Part shown: positions 32,384 to 43,341 of the stretch, piece by piece
Numbering within the stretch: position 1 is the stretch's first letter
Layout of the letters: each line of letters begins with the position of its first letter
Assembly (NCBI GenBank): GCA_021927905.1
Contig: BLLK01000023.1
Coordinates: forward strand, 62,001-126,000
From: Chaetoceros tenuissimus
Taxonomy: Eukaryota; Bacillariophyta; Thalassiosirophyceae; Chaetocerotales; Chaetocerotaceae
Reading direction: 5' to 3'
Length of the DNA: 64,000 nucleotides
The notes under the pieces: model-generated
The model's input: the letters and a program-made list of their open reading frames with translations, nothing else
Databases searched by the model: none
Told to the model about the DNA's origin: nothing
Made by a program: the position numbers and the translations under genes

Positions 32384-33532
32384 ATGATTTGTGCGATAGA
32401 TAGAGGAGAACTCGACTTTTCGAAAAAGCTCTTGGCCGAATGCCAATATCGCAGGAATAGCCAAAGCACGATATTTGCATCTACCTTTCACAAGAACCAT
32501 TTAGTTGCTTGTACATCTGATGGTAGCTTGCTCATTTGGGATATTCAAAAGAAACCAAATTGTAGTAGAAGTGAGACTTATTGTAAGAAGCAAAGAATAC
32601 AGAATGATGAGTCAGCATATGAAGTAAAAGTGTGCAATGGATCACTGTATGATGTGCAAATTGTTTCATCTGCAAATTGCAATTTGATTGTAACTTGTGG
32701 AGTTGAAGGAATATTCATTTACAAATCCTTTTTAGATGAATTAATAGAAGGGACTTTGACAAGCACGCCAAAATGCATGTCGAAATTATCACCATATCCA
32801 GATATTCTTGCTTCGAAATTAAGATCGGAGGTGAATAGAATATCCTATGATGATGCTCTAGGACATTTATTTGCAGCTGGCGGTGATGGTATATGCTACA
32901 TTTGGGATCTGAGCAAAGAAAAACTTGCTGGTAGCTTATGTAAAAAGTCTAATGGAAATGGAAAAGTCAAATCCATGAATGTAGTCAAGGTGCTTGGAGC
33001 TAGCTGTGAAGCATGTAATCATGGTGTCTTGACTGGGGACGACGAACTAATCATGTGGGATGGAAAAAGTCAGGAATTAATTGAAACGATAGAATTGAAA
33101 GATAACAAGAAAGGAAGTTTGACCAACTGGATATCTTCCATAGATGTAGATGAAAGCAAACGTTGGGCAGTCATTGGTGGAGGTGTCAAGGAAAATAAAC
33201 GATCGCAGACGACAGAAAATGGCTTTGTGCAACTACTAAATTTGCAGAGTAGATCAGTAACGTCATACAAAGAGACTAAGGAGGTCATCAACGATGTGGC
33301 ATATCATTCATCATCGAACAAGATCCTATCAGTGGGGAATGATAAGGTCATATCAATGTGGAATCCACTCGATTTGAGTTCTGGCTGTACCGAACGTTCT
33401 CTCCTTTCTTCTCCTGCATCGTATTCCATAACGATCAACCCAGTCAATAGCATGATTGTCACCGGAAATGTCTCGGGATCTCTTGACTGCTTTTCCCAAT
33501 TTTTTACTCGAACAAATACTTTACATAGATAA
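32384..33532 (+). CDS. WD40-repeat protein, THOC6-like
   Basis: Single exon, 382 residues, making one beta-propeller. Repeat ends seen: SDGSLLIWDI, GDGICYIWDLS, GDDELIMWDGK and GNDKVISMWNP. The run EVNRISYDDALGHLFAAGGD, then IETIELKDNKKG with WISSIDVDESKRWAVIGGG, resembles THO complex subunit 6, where a Trp-Ile-x-x-(L/I) strand and an ending G-G-G recur. THOC6 belongs to the THO/TREX complex that couples transcription to mRNA export. WD40 proteins are easy to confuse, so the family is tentative. Confidence 0.55.
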   Translation: MICAIDRGELDFSKKLLAECQYRRNSQSTIFASTFHKNHLVACTSDGSLLIWDIQKKPNCSRSETYCKKQRIQNDESAYEVKVCNGSLYDVQIVSSANCNLIVTCGVEGIFIYKSFLDELIEGTLTSTPKCMSKLSPYPDILASKLRSEVNRISYDDALGHLFAAGGDGICYIWDLSKEKLAGSLCKKSNGNGKVKSMNVVKVLGASCEACNHGVLTGDDELIMWDGKSQELIETIELKDNKKGSLTNWISSIDVDESKRWAVIGGGVKENKRSQTTENGFVQLLNLQSRSVTSYKETKEVINDVAYHSSSNKILSVGNDKVISMWNPLDLSSGCTERSLLSSPASYSITINPVNSMIVTGNVSGSLDCFSQFFTRTNTLHR

Positions 33533-33653
33533 TGACTAATACGAGTAGGTCAATAATGAATCCACCGCCATGTTGTAAAAACTATAGCTTTAAATAGTTA
33601 TTGATATTCTGAAATGAACATTTATTCCCATCCCTGAAGTAATTGTATGTACT

Positions 33654-34752
33654 TCACTCTCCAACTGACAAAGCAGATGATGAATGGGATAAGTGCATGC
33701 TTTGTGCATGAGCTGCTCCCTTTCGCACAGTATGATTCCCACCATATCCATAGAGCTCATTCTTATACTTTGTATCATTGATTTCATTTCCATTAAGAAA
33801 CTTTGCTCTGGCCAATGCGAAATAGGTGGTCATGGTAAGCAAAGAATCCGACCCTGCTTGATGCTCCACTCCAATACGCTGACAATTGAGAGCATCTGCT
33901 AGCTTTTGCAATCCTCCAAAGTGTCCATCACAGAGACTGGTCATATATTTTATATCGTAGATTGTAGGAAAGTATAGTTTCAGAGTATCAAAAAATTGCT
34001 TCTCCTCTGCAGGAAGCTCTTGAGTGGTTAATAATTTCAACAAATATCCATAATCATATCCTGAATGGAATGATACCCACTTTACTCTGTCATCAAGTAC
34101 AAGCCCACTAACCATAAGCAACTCTCCGAAGTGCTGTGGATCAATTCCACGAGTCGCATGATCATCAAATGAAATACCAGAGTTGACCAACAAATCAATC
34201 GAGTCTTGTGCAAACATATCATCATTGAGGCTAAACTTGAAATTAAACTGCCAACACGGACACCCCTTTGCGAAATTGCCATCTTCATCTGCAAACGAGA
34301 GTCCGAGTTGAATAATCTTGAGAAGGTCGACATTGACTTTGAGCGACTTGTAGTGAAAATCAGGTGAATATGTTTCTGAAACTGGACGAGCCACTACACC
34401 TGGAAATTCGGTATCCATTGCAACATATGGATGAGTCTCTATGAGTTCTCTTATCTTTGCCATCTCCTCCTCTACATTCTCAGCCCAGACATTACGGATC
34501 TCCAATGTTTCACTTTTGATAATTCACATTGAGAATCTAATCAAGTAAATAATCGTATATATATATATAGCAGCGGACTTACCCCTTGTATGTGAAGGTG
34601 TGTCTAGGTATAGCATTACTATTTCCCTCGACTGCAGACACATGTGATAACGGCGACGATGCTCCTGATCGGTTGGGTCCAGGCGATTGGCTCCCGATCA
34701 TAGCCCTGGGATTAAACGGCGGGGACTCTGTCGAAAGAGTTGATGATGCCAT
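33654..34752 (-). CDS. CAF1: CCR4-NOT deadenylase subunit CAF1/POP2
   Basis: Removes poly(A) tails from mRNA. Two exons (34752-34583, 34512-33654; 70-bp intron, phase 2) give 342 residues. The first 57 residues are a Ser/Pro-rich tail. The DEDD nuclease fold follows: YVAMDTEFPG (catalytic Asp and Glu), KWVSFHSGYDYGYLLKLL (Asp) and RIGVEHQAGSDSLLT (His and Asp), so all catalytic residues are present. TYSPDFHYKSLKVNVDLLKI and PCWQFNFKF are family hallmarks. The exon 1 call rests on the donor GTAAGT at 34582 and a matching phase; the intron holds ATATATATAT. Confidence 0.92.
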
Positions 34753-35025
34753 GCGATGCTATCTAATGAGATCAAACTAATTCTTTGGATATTGACAGAT
34801 CAACACGAAATATTCTTTTCACGTCAAGAAAAAATTGGAGCCCGTTCTGCTTCTTGCTCGTTCCCCCCTCTAGAGATCTCTTTTAGGGGGAGAGTTTAAA
34901 GAAATAGCTGCTTTTTGTCCTCACAATTCTAAATTTGCAAATCGTAGCGAGCAAGTAGACAAGGTACTGTAGTTGTTAGTATGTACTCGTAGGTAGGAGT
35001 ATAGATTGTTTTAACAAAGAATAAA

Positions 35026-36547
35026 TTATGCTAGTACATAGTCATCAGCAACTTCATCAGCGTCCAATTGTTTCTTTCCACGAGTATTCATTGTTTCTGG
35101 CATCAAAAAGGCAAAAATAAGAATTGGTACAAAAGAAATAACCAGAGAACCAGTAAGAGAAGCGACGTGACCGAGTTTTTCAACCACCATTTGTCCAAAG
35201 AAATTACTCATTGTTCCTCCAAGTCCAAAGCAACTTGCAGTCAGCCCCACTATAATATAGTTTTGAGTAATTAGAAAAATATGTCATGTAATTCACAAAA
35301 CTAAATTCTGCCACTTACTGATGAGATTGAAACGTCCAGATCCAAATGTAATATCAGCTACCAAATAAGGGTGAAGAAGACCGAAGAACCCACCACCAAG
35401 ACCATCTAGAATTTGTGTTGATAGAAGAAATGCATTGCCTGCATCCTTCCAATAGATAATGAGAGCACATCGAATAGGTAAAGTGACCAGTCCAGCCATA
35501 AATAATACTTTTCTTCCTACACCTTTCTTTGTGTAGTAATCTCCAATCCATGTAGCAAATGTCATGGTTGCTTGGGCTAGAAGGATTGCTCCTCCAATTA
35601 ATGGAATGGCGCTTCGACTGGTTCCTGATTCTTCAGCAGCACCATCATCCCCATCTGCATACGCATTGTAATATCCATCGTCACCACCATTATTATCATC
35701 ACCATTACTCATCAACTCACCAAGAACCAATAAAACATTTGCATTTGCAAAACTAATTTAGGATGAGCAAAGGCATATCAAGTACAAAACAATATTCGTA
35801 TTTCTTCAATGGTACTCACTGGAAGAAAAATCCTGTCAAGCAAAGAATCAAAGTCTTGCGTTCTGACATAACTTCCAAATAACTCGCTGCTTGTGGTGTC
35901 TCTTTCTCTTCTTGTTCATCTGAATTTTTCACAGGGGCAGAACCATGAAAGCCTCTTCCTAAAAGTGGATCTCCTTCAGGCAACAATTTCACTCCAATCA
36001 CAGCACACAATGCAGAGATTCCCACCACGAAAAAGCAAAACTTAATTTGAGGGTAAAAGACAAATGCTGTAGCTCCAGCTAAAACAGCAGACATGGCTGA
36101 TCCGACATGACCCCAGATAGAATTATTCGCCATGATCTGATCAAACTCCTCAGGTCCAAATGATGCCAAAGTCAATGCTGCAAGACATGGTCCAATGAAG
36201 GAACTTGCAAGACCTTCTATTACTTTGGTGATGTACATCAACATATGATCTTGATTTCCTTCTCTGACGAATAGAACCGCCATTGCAGAACAAGCAGTCA
36301 AAGTAGCAGCAACAGTCAATATGCTTCTTCTATCCATTGTAGTCTTATCAATTACATCTCCTGCAAAAGTTTGACAGATGAGGGCTGTGAGTCCCATCAA
36401 CGATAGAGCAATTCCAATTGCAGATTCATTCCATCCAATGTTGACCAAGTAAATCCCTTGGAATACGTTCAATCCATCACCAAGCTCTCCTAGAAAGAAA
36501 GAGACCAAGGCAAAAGCATATGCTGGCTTTTTGAATAAGGACAGCAT
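35026..36547 (-). CDS. Major facilitator superfamily transporter
   Basis: Three exons (36547-35820, 35752-35319, 35249-35026; phases agree) give 461 residues. About twelve hydrophobic segments are seen in two halves: ALVSFFLGELGDGLN, ALSLMGLTALICQTF and GLASSFIGPCLAALTLASFG in the first, and AIPLIGGAILLAQATMTF and GLTASCFGLGGTMSNFFGQM in the second. The loop between helices 2 and 3 (AGDVIDKTTMDRR) is of MFS kind. A long acidic loop (DDNNGGDDGYYNAYADGDDG) lies after helix 7. No signal peptide. The substrate cannot be told. The promoter carries a perfect tandem duplication. Confidence 0.75.
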
Positions 36548-36662
36548 TATGAAGTCCTCTAAGTTGTAGTTGTTAAGTTCTACAATAGCTTATTGTAATT
36601 TCTCTTATGAAGTCCTCTAAGTTGTAGTTGTTAAGTTCTACAATAGCTTATTGTAATTTCTC
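36547..36662. repeat. Perfect 58-bp tandem duplication at the MFS start codon
   Basis: Two identical 58-base copies (36547-36604 and 36605-36662) lie head to tail; the first base of copy one is the A of the MFS start codon on the minus strand. Each copy holds a small inverted repeat (TTGTAG...CTACAA). Perfect identity implies a recent event. The rest of the spacer up to 36890 is AT-rich with no recognised feature. Confidence 0.9.
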
Positions 36663-36890
36663 TCTCGATTTTGTGTTTCATCTGTTTCTACAAGTTTTCA
36701 AACAGTCGTCCACAGACGGCGGCGGCCTTTTCTGCGGGACCTAAAAAGCTATAAATTAGCTTCACAAGACTCCTGCGAATCGTCATTGGAAAATATCAAA
36801 ATAAGACAGTATCTTTAGTTTCAATACTTACAAATCACTAGCAAACTATAGAAAACTCAAATCATTGAATACATTTATATATGATATTAC

Positions 36891-37982
36891 TTATATGATC
36901 CAGCGAAAGTGTTTCGATATGTATGTAGGTGATAAGCGACTATCTTCTTTGTGGCCTTTCTCATCATTAAAGTTTTCAATTACCTTTGATGTCCCAGTTT
37001 TGAAACAGCCATCTCCTAATTCTTGCACAAATGGCGAATGAATACCATCATTGACAATCCATGCAGTTGATGTTTTGAAACTAGTTCCACCAGTTACATC
37101 TGTCTCAAGAGCATCTCCAATCATTACTGCTCTTTTTGGATCTTCACAGCCTAGTAGAGCCAATTCATATACTTCTGGAAAAGGTTTTCCAATTCTTTTG
37201 ACAAATTGTTGAGATCCACTTCCAAGCTTTTCTTCATAAGTATCCCCAATAGCTCCTGGCATAGGTGGTAGCCCCTCATCTGGACGTACTTTATCTGGAT
37301 TAGTGACAAGCATTGGAACTTTTCTTTCTGCTGCCTTTTCAAGTACACTATTCAATACTTGAAAGTATCCATCCTCATCATCCTTCTTTGAAACAGGATT
37401 TCCATCACCATTGTTTATTGTAAATGTTCCACGAGCAATAATCAAATCTGCCTCTTCCATAGGCGCCAATGTCCAACCACTTGATTCCACATAATCTTCA
37501 TCACCATCTCCACTACCAAAGACAAATACCTTCTTCTTGCCTTCACGAATGAGACTTGTCAAAGTAGACCATGACGAACACTGAAGAGTTTCATCACCAC
37601 ATAACATTCGATATGAAATCTCTCCAGATGTAATAATCTGCTCAAAGTCATTTTCATCAAAGCCCAACTTTTTCAACATCTTGTGAGCATTTCCCACACG
37701 TTTTGAAGAATTGGAAAGAATAATCATCTTCTTTCCTTCCTCTTTTAATTTTTGTACAGTTTCAATGACTCCTTCGTATGGTTTACTACCGTTGTGCATG
37801 ACACCCCACATATCAAGTAGAAAAATATCATAGGTGGAAGAAATGGATTGTATTCCGTCAATGTAGTTCATGGTGGATTTGGTTTGGCTATGTAGATTTG
37901 TTGGTCTCATACTCTTTGCCGAGGTCATGAATGAGAAAACCTTTGAAGGAGCTGCTAATGCAAGTAGAACGCTAAACTTCAT
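36891..37982 (-). CDS. HAD-superfamily class IIA phosphatase-like hydrolase, probably plastid-targeted
   Basis: Single exon, 363 residues from the ATG at 37982. The signal peptide (MKFSVLLALAAPSKVFSFM) ends in FSF and is followed by a Ser/Thr-rich stretch, as in complex-plastid import. The HAD domain has motif I FLLDMWGVMHNG, motif II IILSNSSKR, and KPFPEVYELAL with motif III/IV VMIGDALETDVTGG. In this subfamily the second Asp of motif I is replaced by Trp, as seen here. Close relatives are hypothetical HAD-IIA proteins; sugar-phosphate or nucleotide phosphatases are likely but unproven. Divergent from the PPR gene, 264 bp apart. Confidence 0.75.
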   Translation of the reverse strand: MKFSVLLALAAPSKVFSFMTSAKSMRPTNLHSQTKSTMNYIDGIQSISSTYDIFLLDMWGVMHNGSKPYEGVIETVQKLKEEGKKMIILSNSSKRVGNAHKMLKKLGFDENDFEQIITSGEISYRMLCGDETLQCSSWSTLTSLIREGKKKVFVFGSGDGDEDYVESSGWTLAPMEEADLIIARGTFTINNGDGNPVSKKDDEDGYFQVLNSVLEKAAERKVPMLVTNPDKVRPDEGLPPMPGAIGDTYEEKLGSGSQQFVKRIGKPFPEVYELALLGCEDPKRAVMIGDALETDVTGGTSFKTSTAWIVNDGIHSPFVQELGDGCFKTGTSKVIENFNDEKGHKEDSRLSPTYISKHFRWII

Positions 37983-38246
37983 GTTTCTCACGAACTGATG
38001 AGAATTTCAATAGTTAGTTGATTCAATGAAATGAAAGTGAAGAATCTAAAAAGCATTTTTGGGAAAAGATATGAATATAGAGAGAGAGTGACTGTGGCGA
38101 CGAACGTCACACTTTTCTTCATGCTTACTGAACTATTGTTTGTCAAACGAGAAGAATAATGAGATTGTATGTGTGTGGTTGAATTAGAAACATCGAATGT
38201 ATCCCAATAGAAAATCTACCACCTGTATAAATCTACTAGCTCCAAG

Positions 38247-40424
38247 ATGAAGAAGCAACTTTTGGTTGGGACACAGATCCTATGTCTTTTGTGTAACACT
38301 CAAGCATTTGTGCCATCAAGATCTCGGCCACTGACTTCTACAAGTATTATTCCTTATTCTTTTAAACTACTCGAAACATCGCCATCGTCAGCATCTCCAA
38401 CTCTTAGCACTTCTACAAAACGACATCGACAAAGGGACCTATCGAAAGGGGCCTACAGTAACTTAAATGAAGAAGAATTATATGCAAAAACCATAAATCA
38501 CTTGACAACGTGCAATGAAATTGGAAATATGACAGGAAATGAAATACAAGAAACAGGTAAACTTCTTACAGCATGGTCAAAACGACGAGTAATGCAATCA
38601 GGAGAAATGTCAGAATCTTTACTGCGAAGGTTAGTAGATGAAAAAGTAGCAGGCAATGAAAAGGCTCGCCCAAGTGTCAATCATTTCAATAGCTGTATGA
38701 ATGCATGGATCAAATGTGGACGAGCAAATGGATATCAGAAAGCAATCGAATTACTCAAAGATTTAAACGTCTACTTACAGACTCACGACAATGTTCCAAA
38801 TGACGATGAGGTATCGAAGTGCTATGGGACTGTTATTGCTGGTTGTATAAAGAATACAACAAAGAACAAATCGAGGTCATCGGCTGATCTTGCATGTGAG
38901 ATTCTTGAAAAGATGGATTCTGGACGTGAAGTCAAACATTACAACTCTGTAATGAATGCATATGCATCCTTATACGACCATAAAGCAGTTCTACGAATAT
39001 TTCAGAAAATGAAGGAAATGAGCAATGCTGGAGAAGAAAATGTCAGACCTAATAGGACAACCTATAATATTGTGATCAAGTCTCTCTCTGGTTGTCAAGA
39101 AATGAAGTGCATTCGAATGGCAGAACGAATCTTGGCAGAAATGGAAAATTCGCATCGTAAAGGAGTGAAAAATATATCACCTGATCGTATTAGCTACACT
39201 AGTATGTTGACTGCATGGTCGCGAGTTTGTACAAAACAATCGGTGGATAAAGCAGAAATGTATCTTCAGAAAATGACAAATGCAGCAAACAAAGGCAATA
39301 GACACGTTCGACCAGATACTGTCACCTATAACGCCATCTTGAATATTATAGCCAATAGTAATCTTTTTGACTCTGGGCGGAGAAGTTTAAAAATCTTATC
39401 AAAAATGGAAAAGTTGTACGAATTAGGCGACAGAGATTTGAAGCCAAATGTCATTTCTTATAACGCTGTCATTAAAGCGTTCTCCAAGAATACTTACTCG
39501 GACGGAGCAAGACGTGCACTGATAATGTTGAAAAAACTTGAAAATGACGACGATCTGAAACCTGACATCATTAGTTACAATAGCTGTCTTAATGCTTTCG
39601 CAAAGGCGCGCGACCCAATGTCCGCACAACTTCTTTTAGATAGAATGGAAAACATGTATGCTAATGGATATCATGTCAAACCTGATACTTATTCTTACAA
39701 TACTGTCATAAGTGCATGGGCATTCAGCGACCATGAGCATGCAGCAGAGATTGCAGAGACTATCTTCGAAAGAATGGAAACATCACAGATACGGTTGGAT
39801 ACCACTACTTTTAACACACTTTTATCTGCATGGGGAAGACAAAGAGACCCAGAAAGAGCTGCAGATATACTTCATCATATGTTTACAATAAAAAAGTCTG
39901 GTGTATACGATGTGCGGCCAACAACTCAGAGCTTTGCAATTGTCATCAATGCATGGGCAAAGACTAAGTACCCAAGGAAAGCTTTCAAGGCAAAGGGTCT
40001 ACTGAATGAAATGAAAGAAAGGTCAAAGAGAAACAAAAAATTGAGACCGAATTCGTATATCTACGCATCTGTGCTGAACGCATGTGCGTTTTCATTTGGT
40101 TCCCAAGAAGTCCGACAAGAAGCGCTGTCTATTGCAATAGATGTTTTCAAAGAATGTCGTTGTAGAAACGATGTTATATATGGGACATTCATTAAAGCCT
40201 GCAAAAATCTAATAGACGACGACGACAAGAGAAGGGTTGAAATGATACAAACAGCTTTTCTTCAATGTAGACAGAAAGGCCTAGTTAGTGACTTTGTACT
40301 ATACGAGTTATTTTCATCCTTATCGACTGATCAATATAATTCCATTCTCGAATGCGAAACTGAAGATTTGGTATATGCCTCTGACCTTCCAAAGGAATGG
40401 AGTAGAAACATTACCAAGAAATAG
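38247..40424 (+). CDS. Plastid-targeted pentatricopeptide repeat (PPR) protein
   Basis: Single exon, 725 residues. The signal peptide (KKQLLVGTQILCLLCNTQAF) ends in TQAFVPS, a diatom plastid signature. From about residue 140 to 640 runs an array of P-type PPR motifs with the recurring core 'P-x-x-x-(S/T)-Y-N-x-(V/I)-(I/L)-x-A': NRTTYNIVIKSL, DRISYTSMLTAW, DTVTYNAILNII, NVISYNAVIKAF, DIISYNSCLNAF, DTYSYNTVISAW and DTTTFNTLLSAWGR. There are about 12 repeats. PPR proteins bind single-stranded RNA, one base per repeat, and mature or stabilise organelle transcripts. No DYW, E or SMR tail is seen. Confidence 0.88.
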   Translation: MKKQLLVGTQILCLLCNTQAFVPSRSRPLTSTSIIPYSFKLLETSPSSASPTLSTSTKRHRQRDLSKGAYSNLNEEELYAKTINHLTTCNEIGNMTGNEIQETGKLLTAWSKRRVMQSGEMSESLLRRLVDEKVAGNEKARPSVNHFNSCMNAWIKCGRANGYQKAIELLKDLNVYLQTHDNVPNDDEVSKCYGTVIAGCIKNTTKNKSRSSADLACEILEKMDSGREVKHYNSVMNAYASLYDHKAVLRIFQKMKEMSNAGEENVRPNRTTYNIVIKSLSGCQEMKCIRMAERILAEMENSHRKGVKNISPDRISYTSMLTAWSRVCTKQSVDKAEMYLQKMTNAANKGNRHVRPDTVTYNAILNIIANSNLFDSGRRSLKILSKMEKLYELGDRDLKPNVISYNAVIKAFSKNTYSDGARRALIMLKKLENDDDLKPDIISYNSCLNAFAKARDPMSAQLLLDRMENMYANGYHVKPDTYSYNTVISAWAFSDHEHAAEIAETIFERMETSQIRLDTTTFNTLLSAWGRQRDPERAADILHHMFTIKKSGVYDVRPTTQSFAIVINAWAKTKYPRKAFKAKGLLNEMKERSKRNKKLRPNSYIYASVLNACAFSFGSQEVRQEALSIAIDVFKECRCRNDVIYGTFIKACKNLIDDDDKRRVEMIQTAFLQCRQKGLVSDFVLYELFSSLSTDQYNSILECETEDLVYASDLPKEWSRNITKK

Positions 40425-40491
40425 TTACTTTAATTGTAAAAATATAGACGAAAAAATTATAAAGGTACGAAATTGATTCGAGAGCAACACT

Positions 40492-42473
40492 CTATTCAAA
40501 TTTGGGGTCTGTGTGTTCTTGCTGTTGCATCTTGAGCTGCATGTCCATATGCTGTCCATTGCTCCATGCTGGAATCCGACGTTCAAAAGGAGGTACCATT
40601 GTGTTTCGCATTGTCTGCATCGATCGAAATGGCTGTTCTAGACTTGGTTGAGGAACTTGTACTGGTAGAGCAGGCATAGAATGAGCTAAACGAGTATTTT
40701 CACCCGCTGGGAAAGATTGAACATTGAAAGTAGGCATGGGTTGACGCTCAGTCAAATTACGTGGCATCACTCTACGTGGCATGGTCATATTGTTATTATA
40801 AGGCATTGCTGAAGAATCAGATGGCGTCATATAGAAGACCTCTTCACCATTCAACCCATCTCTATTCATGATCATCATATTCGTGTTGTTGTCACGAAGC
40901 ACTGCCGAGGAATTACCTGCCATATTCGATTGCATCATCATGGCCTGTTCACCATTTACCCCATCTCTATTCATGATCATCATATTCGTGTTGTTGTTGC
41001 TGCTGCTAGGAAGCATTGCCGAGGAATTACCTGCCATATTCGATTGCATCATCATGGCCTGTTCACCATTTACCCCATCTCTATTCATGATCACCATATT
41101 TATATTGTTGTTTGGAAGCATCGCCGAGGAATTACCTGCCATATTCGATTGCATCATCATGGCCTGTTCACCATTTACCCCATCTCTATTCATGATCACC
41201 ATATTTATATTGTTGCTATTGTTGGGAGACATTGCCGTGGAAAAAGATGACACAGGTATCATATAATAGACTTCTTCTTGACCATTCAACCCATCTCTAT
41301 TCCTAATCATCATATTCATATAATTGTTGTTAGGATGCATTGTCGAAGAATGCGATGCCATATTTGATTGCATCATCATGGCTTGTTCTGCATTTAACCC
41401 ATCTCCAATCATACCATTAGCAAAAGAATCAGCCTTTTCTTGGGCATTTGGAGATCTTTGAGTTGCAACACTATCTTGATGGAGCTTCCCAGCAAGATCA
41501 GTTCGGTCACTCTCATCACACTCACATAAAATTGTTTTGCATAAATCAATATTTCCCCTTCGAAATCTCTAAAAAAGAATAAAATGAGAACATCAATGTC
41601 ATAATTCATTGAGCTAATATACCAATCAGCATGGAATGAACTTACAGGATTGCTATAGCTCAAAGTTCGAACTTTTTTCCCTGACATTTCTCTTCTCTTT
41701 GCAAATCCCCATCTGTACAATTTACGAAGAAAACTGGAATACTTCGTACCCTTGAAAAAATTTGGTAAAACTTCTTTGCTAAGACGGTCTGCATCATGTA
41801 TCGTAAAACTCACACCATGAGCGTCCCATGAAATGATGGGTTCGAATTCCTCGATGGAGAGCACAATCATAAGCTATTGAGAAAAGAAAAAGATATCAAT
41901 TATTGGATCGCCACCAAAAAATGAATATTATACCCAAGGAGAAATGAAAGAACTTACCTTCATTGGAAACTTCCTTGCACTTGCTACAAGATCCTTCATA
42001 CCCTTTTGTCCAACATCAAAGTTCGATGGTTTATTGATAGTGTTTTGATTGGTATTACTGCTTGTTGGATTGACCATAAATTGAGATTCTTGTGATCGAA
42101 TAGAAGAGGAAGGAGCTAGAGAAGAAATGTCCCTACCACCAGCACCATGCATCGCCATTCTCATAGCAGGAACTGCTTGATACGATCCATTCAAGGTTTC
42201 CTGCTCATTGGAGAAGTTCATTTTATTTCTATTCATGATAACACCATGATTATTAGGTATGTCAAAATGTTGTTGTTGCTGGATAACATTCCTCCTTGGC
42301 AGTTTACTGTCGTAATTCTTGTTGATTTCAGCAGTGTTCCTGGCAAAAATCTCCTGTCCACCATTCCCATCGTCTACTGCGACAATCCCTTTATTAGTTT
42401 TTGTGCTATCACTACTATTGTGATGCAGTCGATCACTTGGAAGCTTGTTAAATATTTCTTGAGGTGAAGGCAT
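40492..42473 (-). CDS. Heat shock factor-type transcription factor with Met/Asn-rich tandem repeats
   Basis: Three exons (42473-41958, 41873-41646, 41568-40492; all phase 0) give 606 residues. The N-terminal 165 residues are Asn/Gln/Ser-rich. The HSF DNA-binding domain spans about 163-255: ARKFPMK, IISWDAHGVSFTIHD, VLPNFFKGTKYSSFLRKLYRWGF and NPRFRRGN. Both introns fall inside this domain. No clear HR-A/B leucine-zipper oligomerisation region follows. The C-terminal 340 residues hold repeats of MNRDGVNGEQAMMMQSNMAG, about 35-38 residues each, with three close copies and degenerate ones on either side. HSFs are the largest transcription-factor family in diatoms; the target of this one is unknown. 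Confidence 0.88.
40845..41215 (-). repeat. Intragenic tandem repeat in the HSF gene
   Basis: On the plus strand GAGGAATTACCTGCCATATT starts at about 40907, 41021 and 41126, so the units are 114 and 105 bases. About 70 bases of each unit are nearly identical, then a variable GTT/GCT run codes for Asn/Ser. The unit length is a multiple of three, so copy changes keep the reading frame. Confidence 0.8.
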
Positions 42474-43341
42474 GGTTTAGTTTAGTAGTTTGGAAGTCAG
42501 ATATGTGGGCAGATTGTGTGTAAGAATACCTAGGGTAGTCTGAACGGTTCTACAGAGGTTCGCCACCTCGTTCACTGCAAACAAATGTACACAATATTAC
42601 TTAGAGACATATGGGTCCTTCTCTGAAGAAAAATGTATGCGTTTTTTACTTCTTTGATACTACCAAAGTACGTACGTACAATGTAATGACCCGTCAAGGA
42701 GGAAGTGAGACAAAAGGAAAACAAGAACAGAGTACATGTTGTACGTGAGTTTATGTACGTACCAACCCCGATAATTAAAAAAAATAGTGTCGATTACAAT
42801 TTCTGATTACTGATTACAATGTATGCAGTCCTCTATAGAGAAGGTGAGAAGGTAAACATATGTTATTGAAATCAATGAGCTCTTGCTAAGTATTTCATAT
42901 ATCCATGTGAGCATATGAAAAGTAAATATAAATATTATTTTTAATGTAAGCACTTTTAAAAATAATTTTGGTATCATGTTCTCCGATGATGATGGCTTCA
43001 AATTCTATTTGAAGTTGCGGTGTCACACATCCAGCCATCATTTCCTTCTCCTTTTGCGTATCTAGGCAGACTAGCTAGATAGTAGCCCAGGGGTATGGAT
43101 TTTGAATTTTGAATCTCCTTCAACAATCAACAACACTCCAATTTTTGCTATTACTCTTTAGTACTCTTCTATTGATGTATCACTTTTTCTTTAATTGATT
43201 AATCCCTTTCAACGATAGATAGCTACCCTATATTTCTTGAGAAATTCACAGCACTGGAAGGAAATTATCTATTGCTCTGAAAAACAAACATCAATCCTAA
43301 CAAATAGAATCAAAATCTGCCACCGACACTCTTGTGAAAAT
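42474..43341. other. Intergenic region, 868 bp
   Basis: Divergent spacer between the HSF gene and the RING/BRCT gene, longer than most here. It holds several TACGTAC/GTACGTAC motifs (42670-42690, 42750-42770) and AT-rich runs. A 64-codon open frame near 42807-43001 on the minus strand has no features and is not called. Confidence 0.4.

Noticed and set aside
40868-41266. Plus-strand open frames with repeated sequence opposite the HSF gene
   Set aside because: Antisense shadow of the in-frame HSF tandem repeat.
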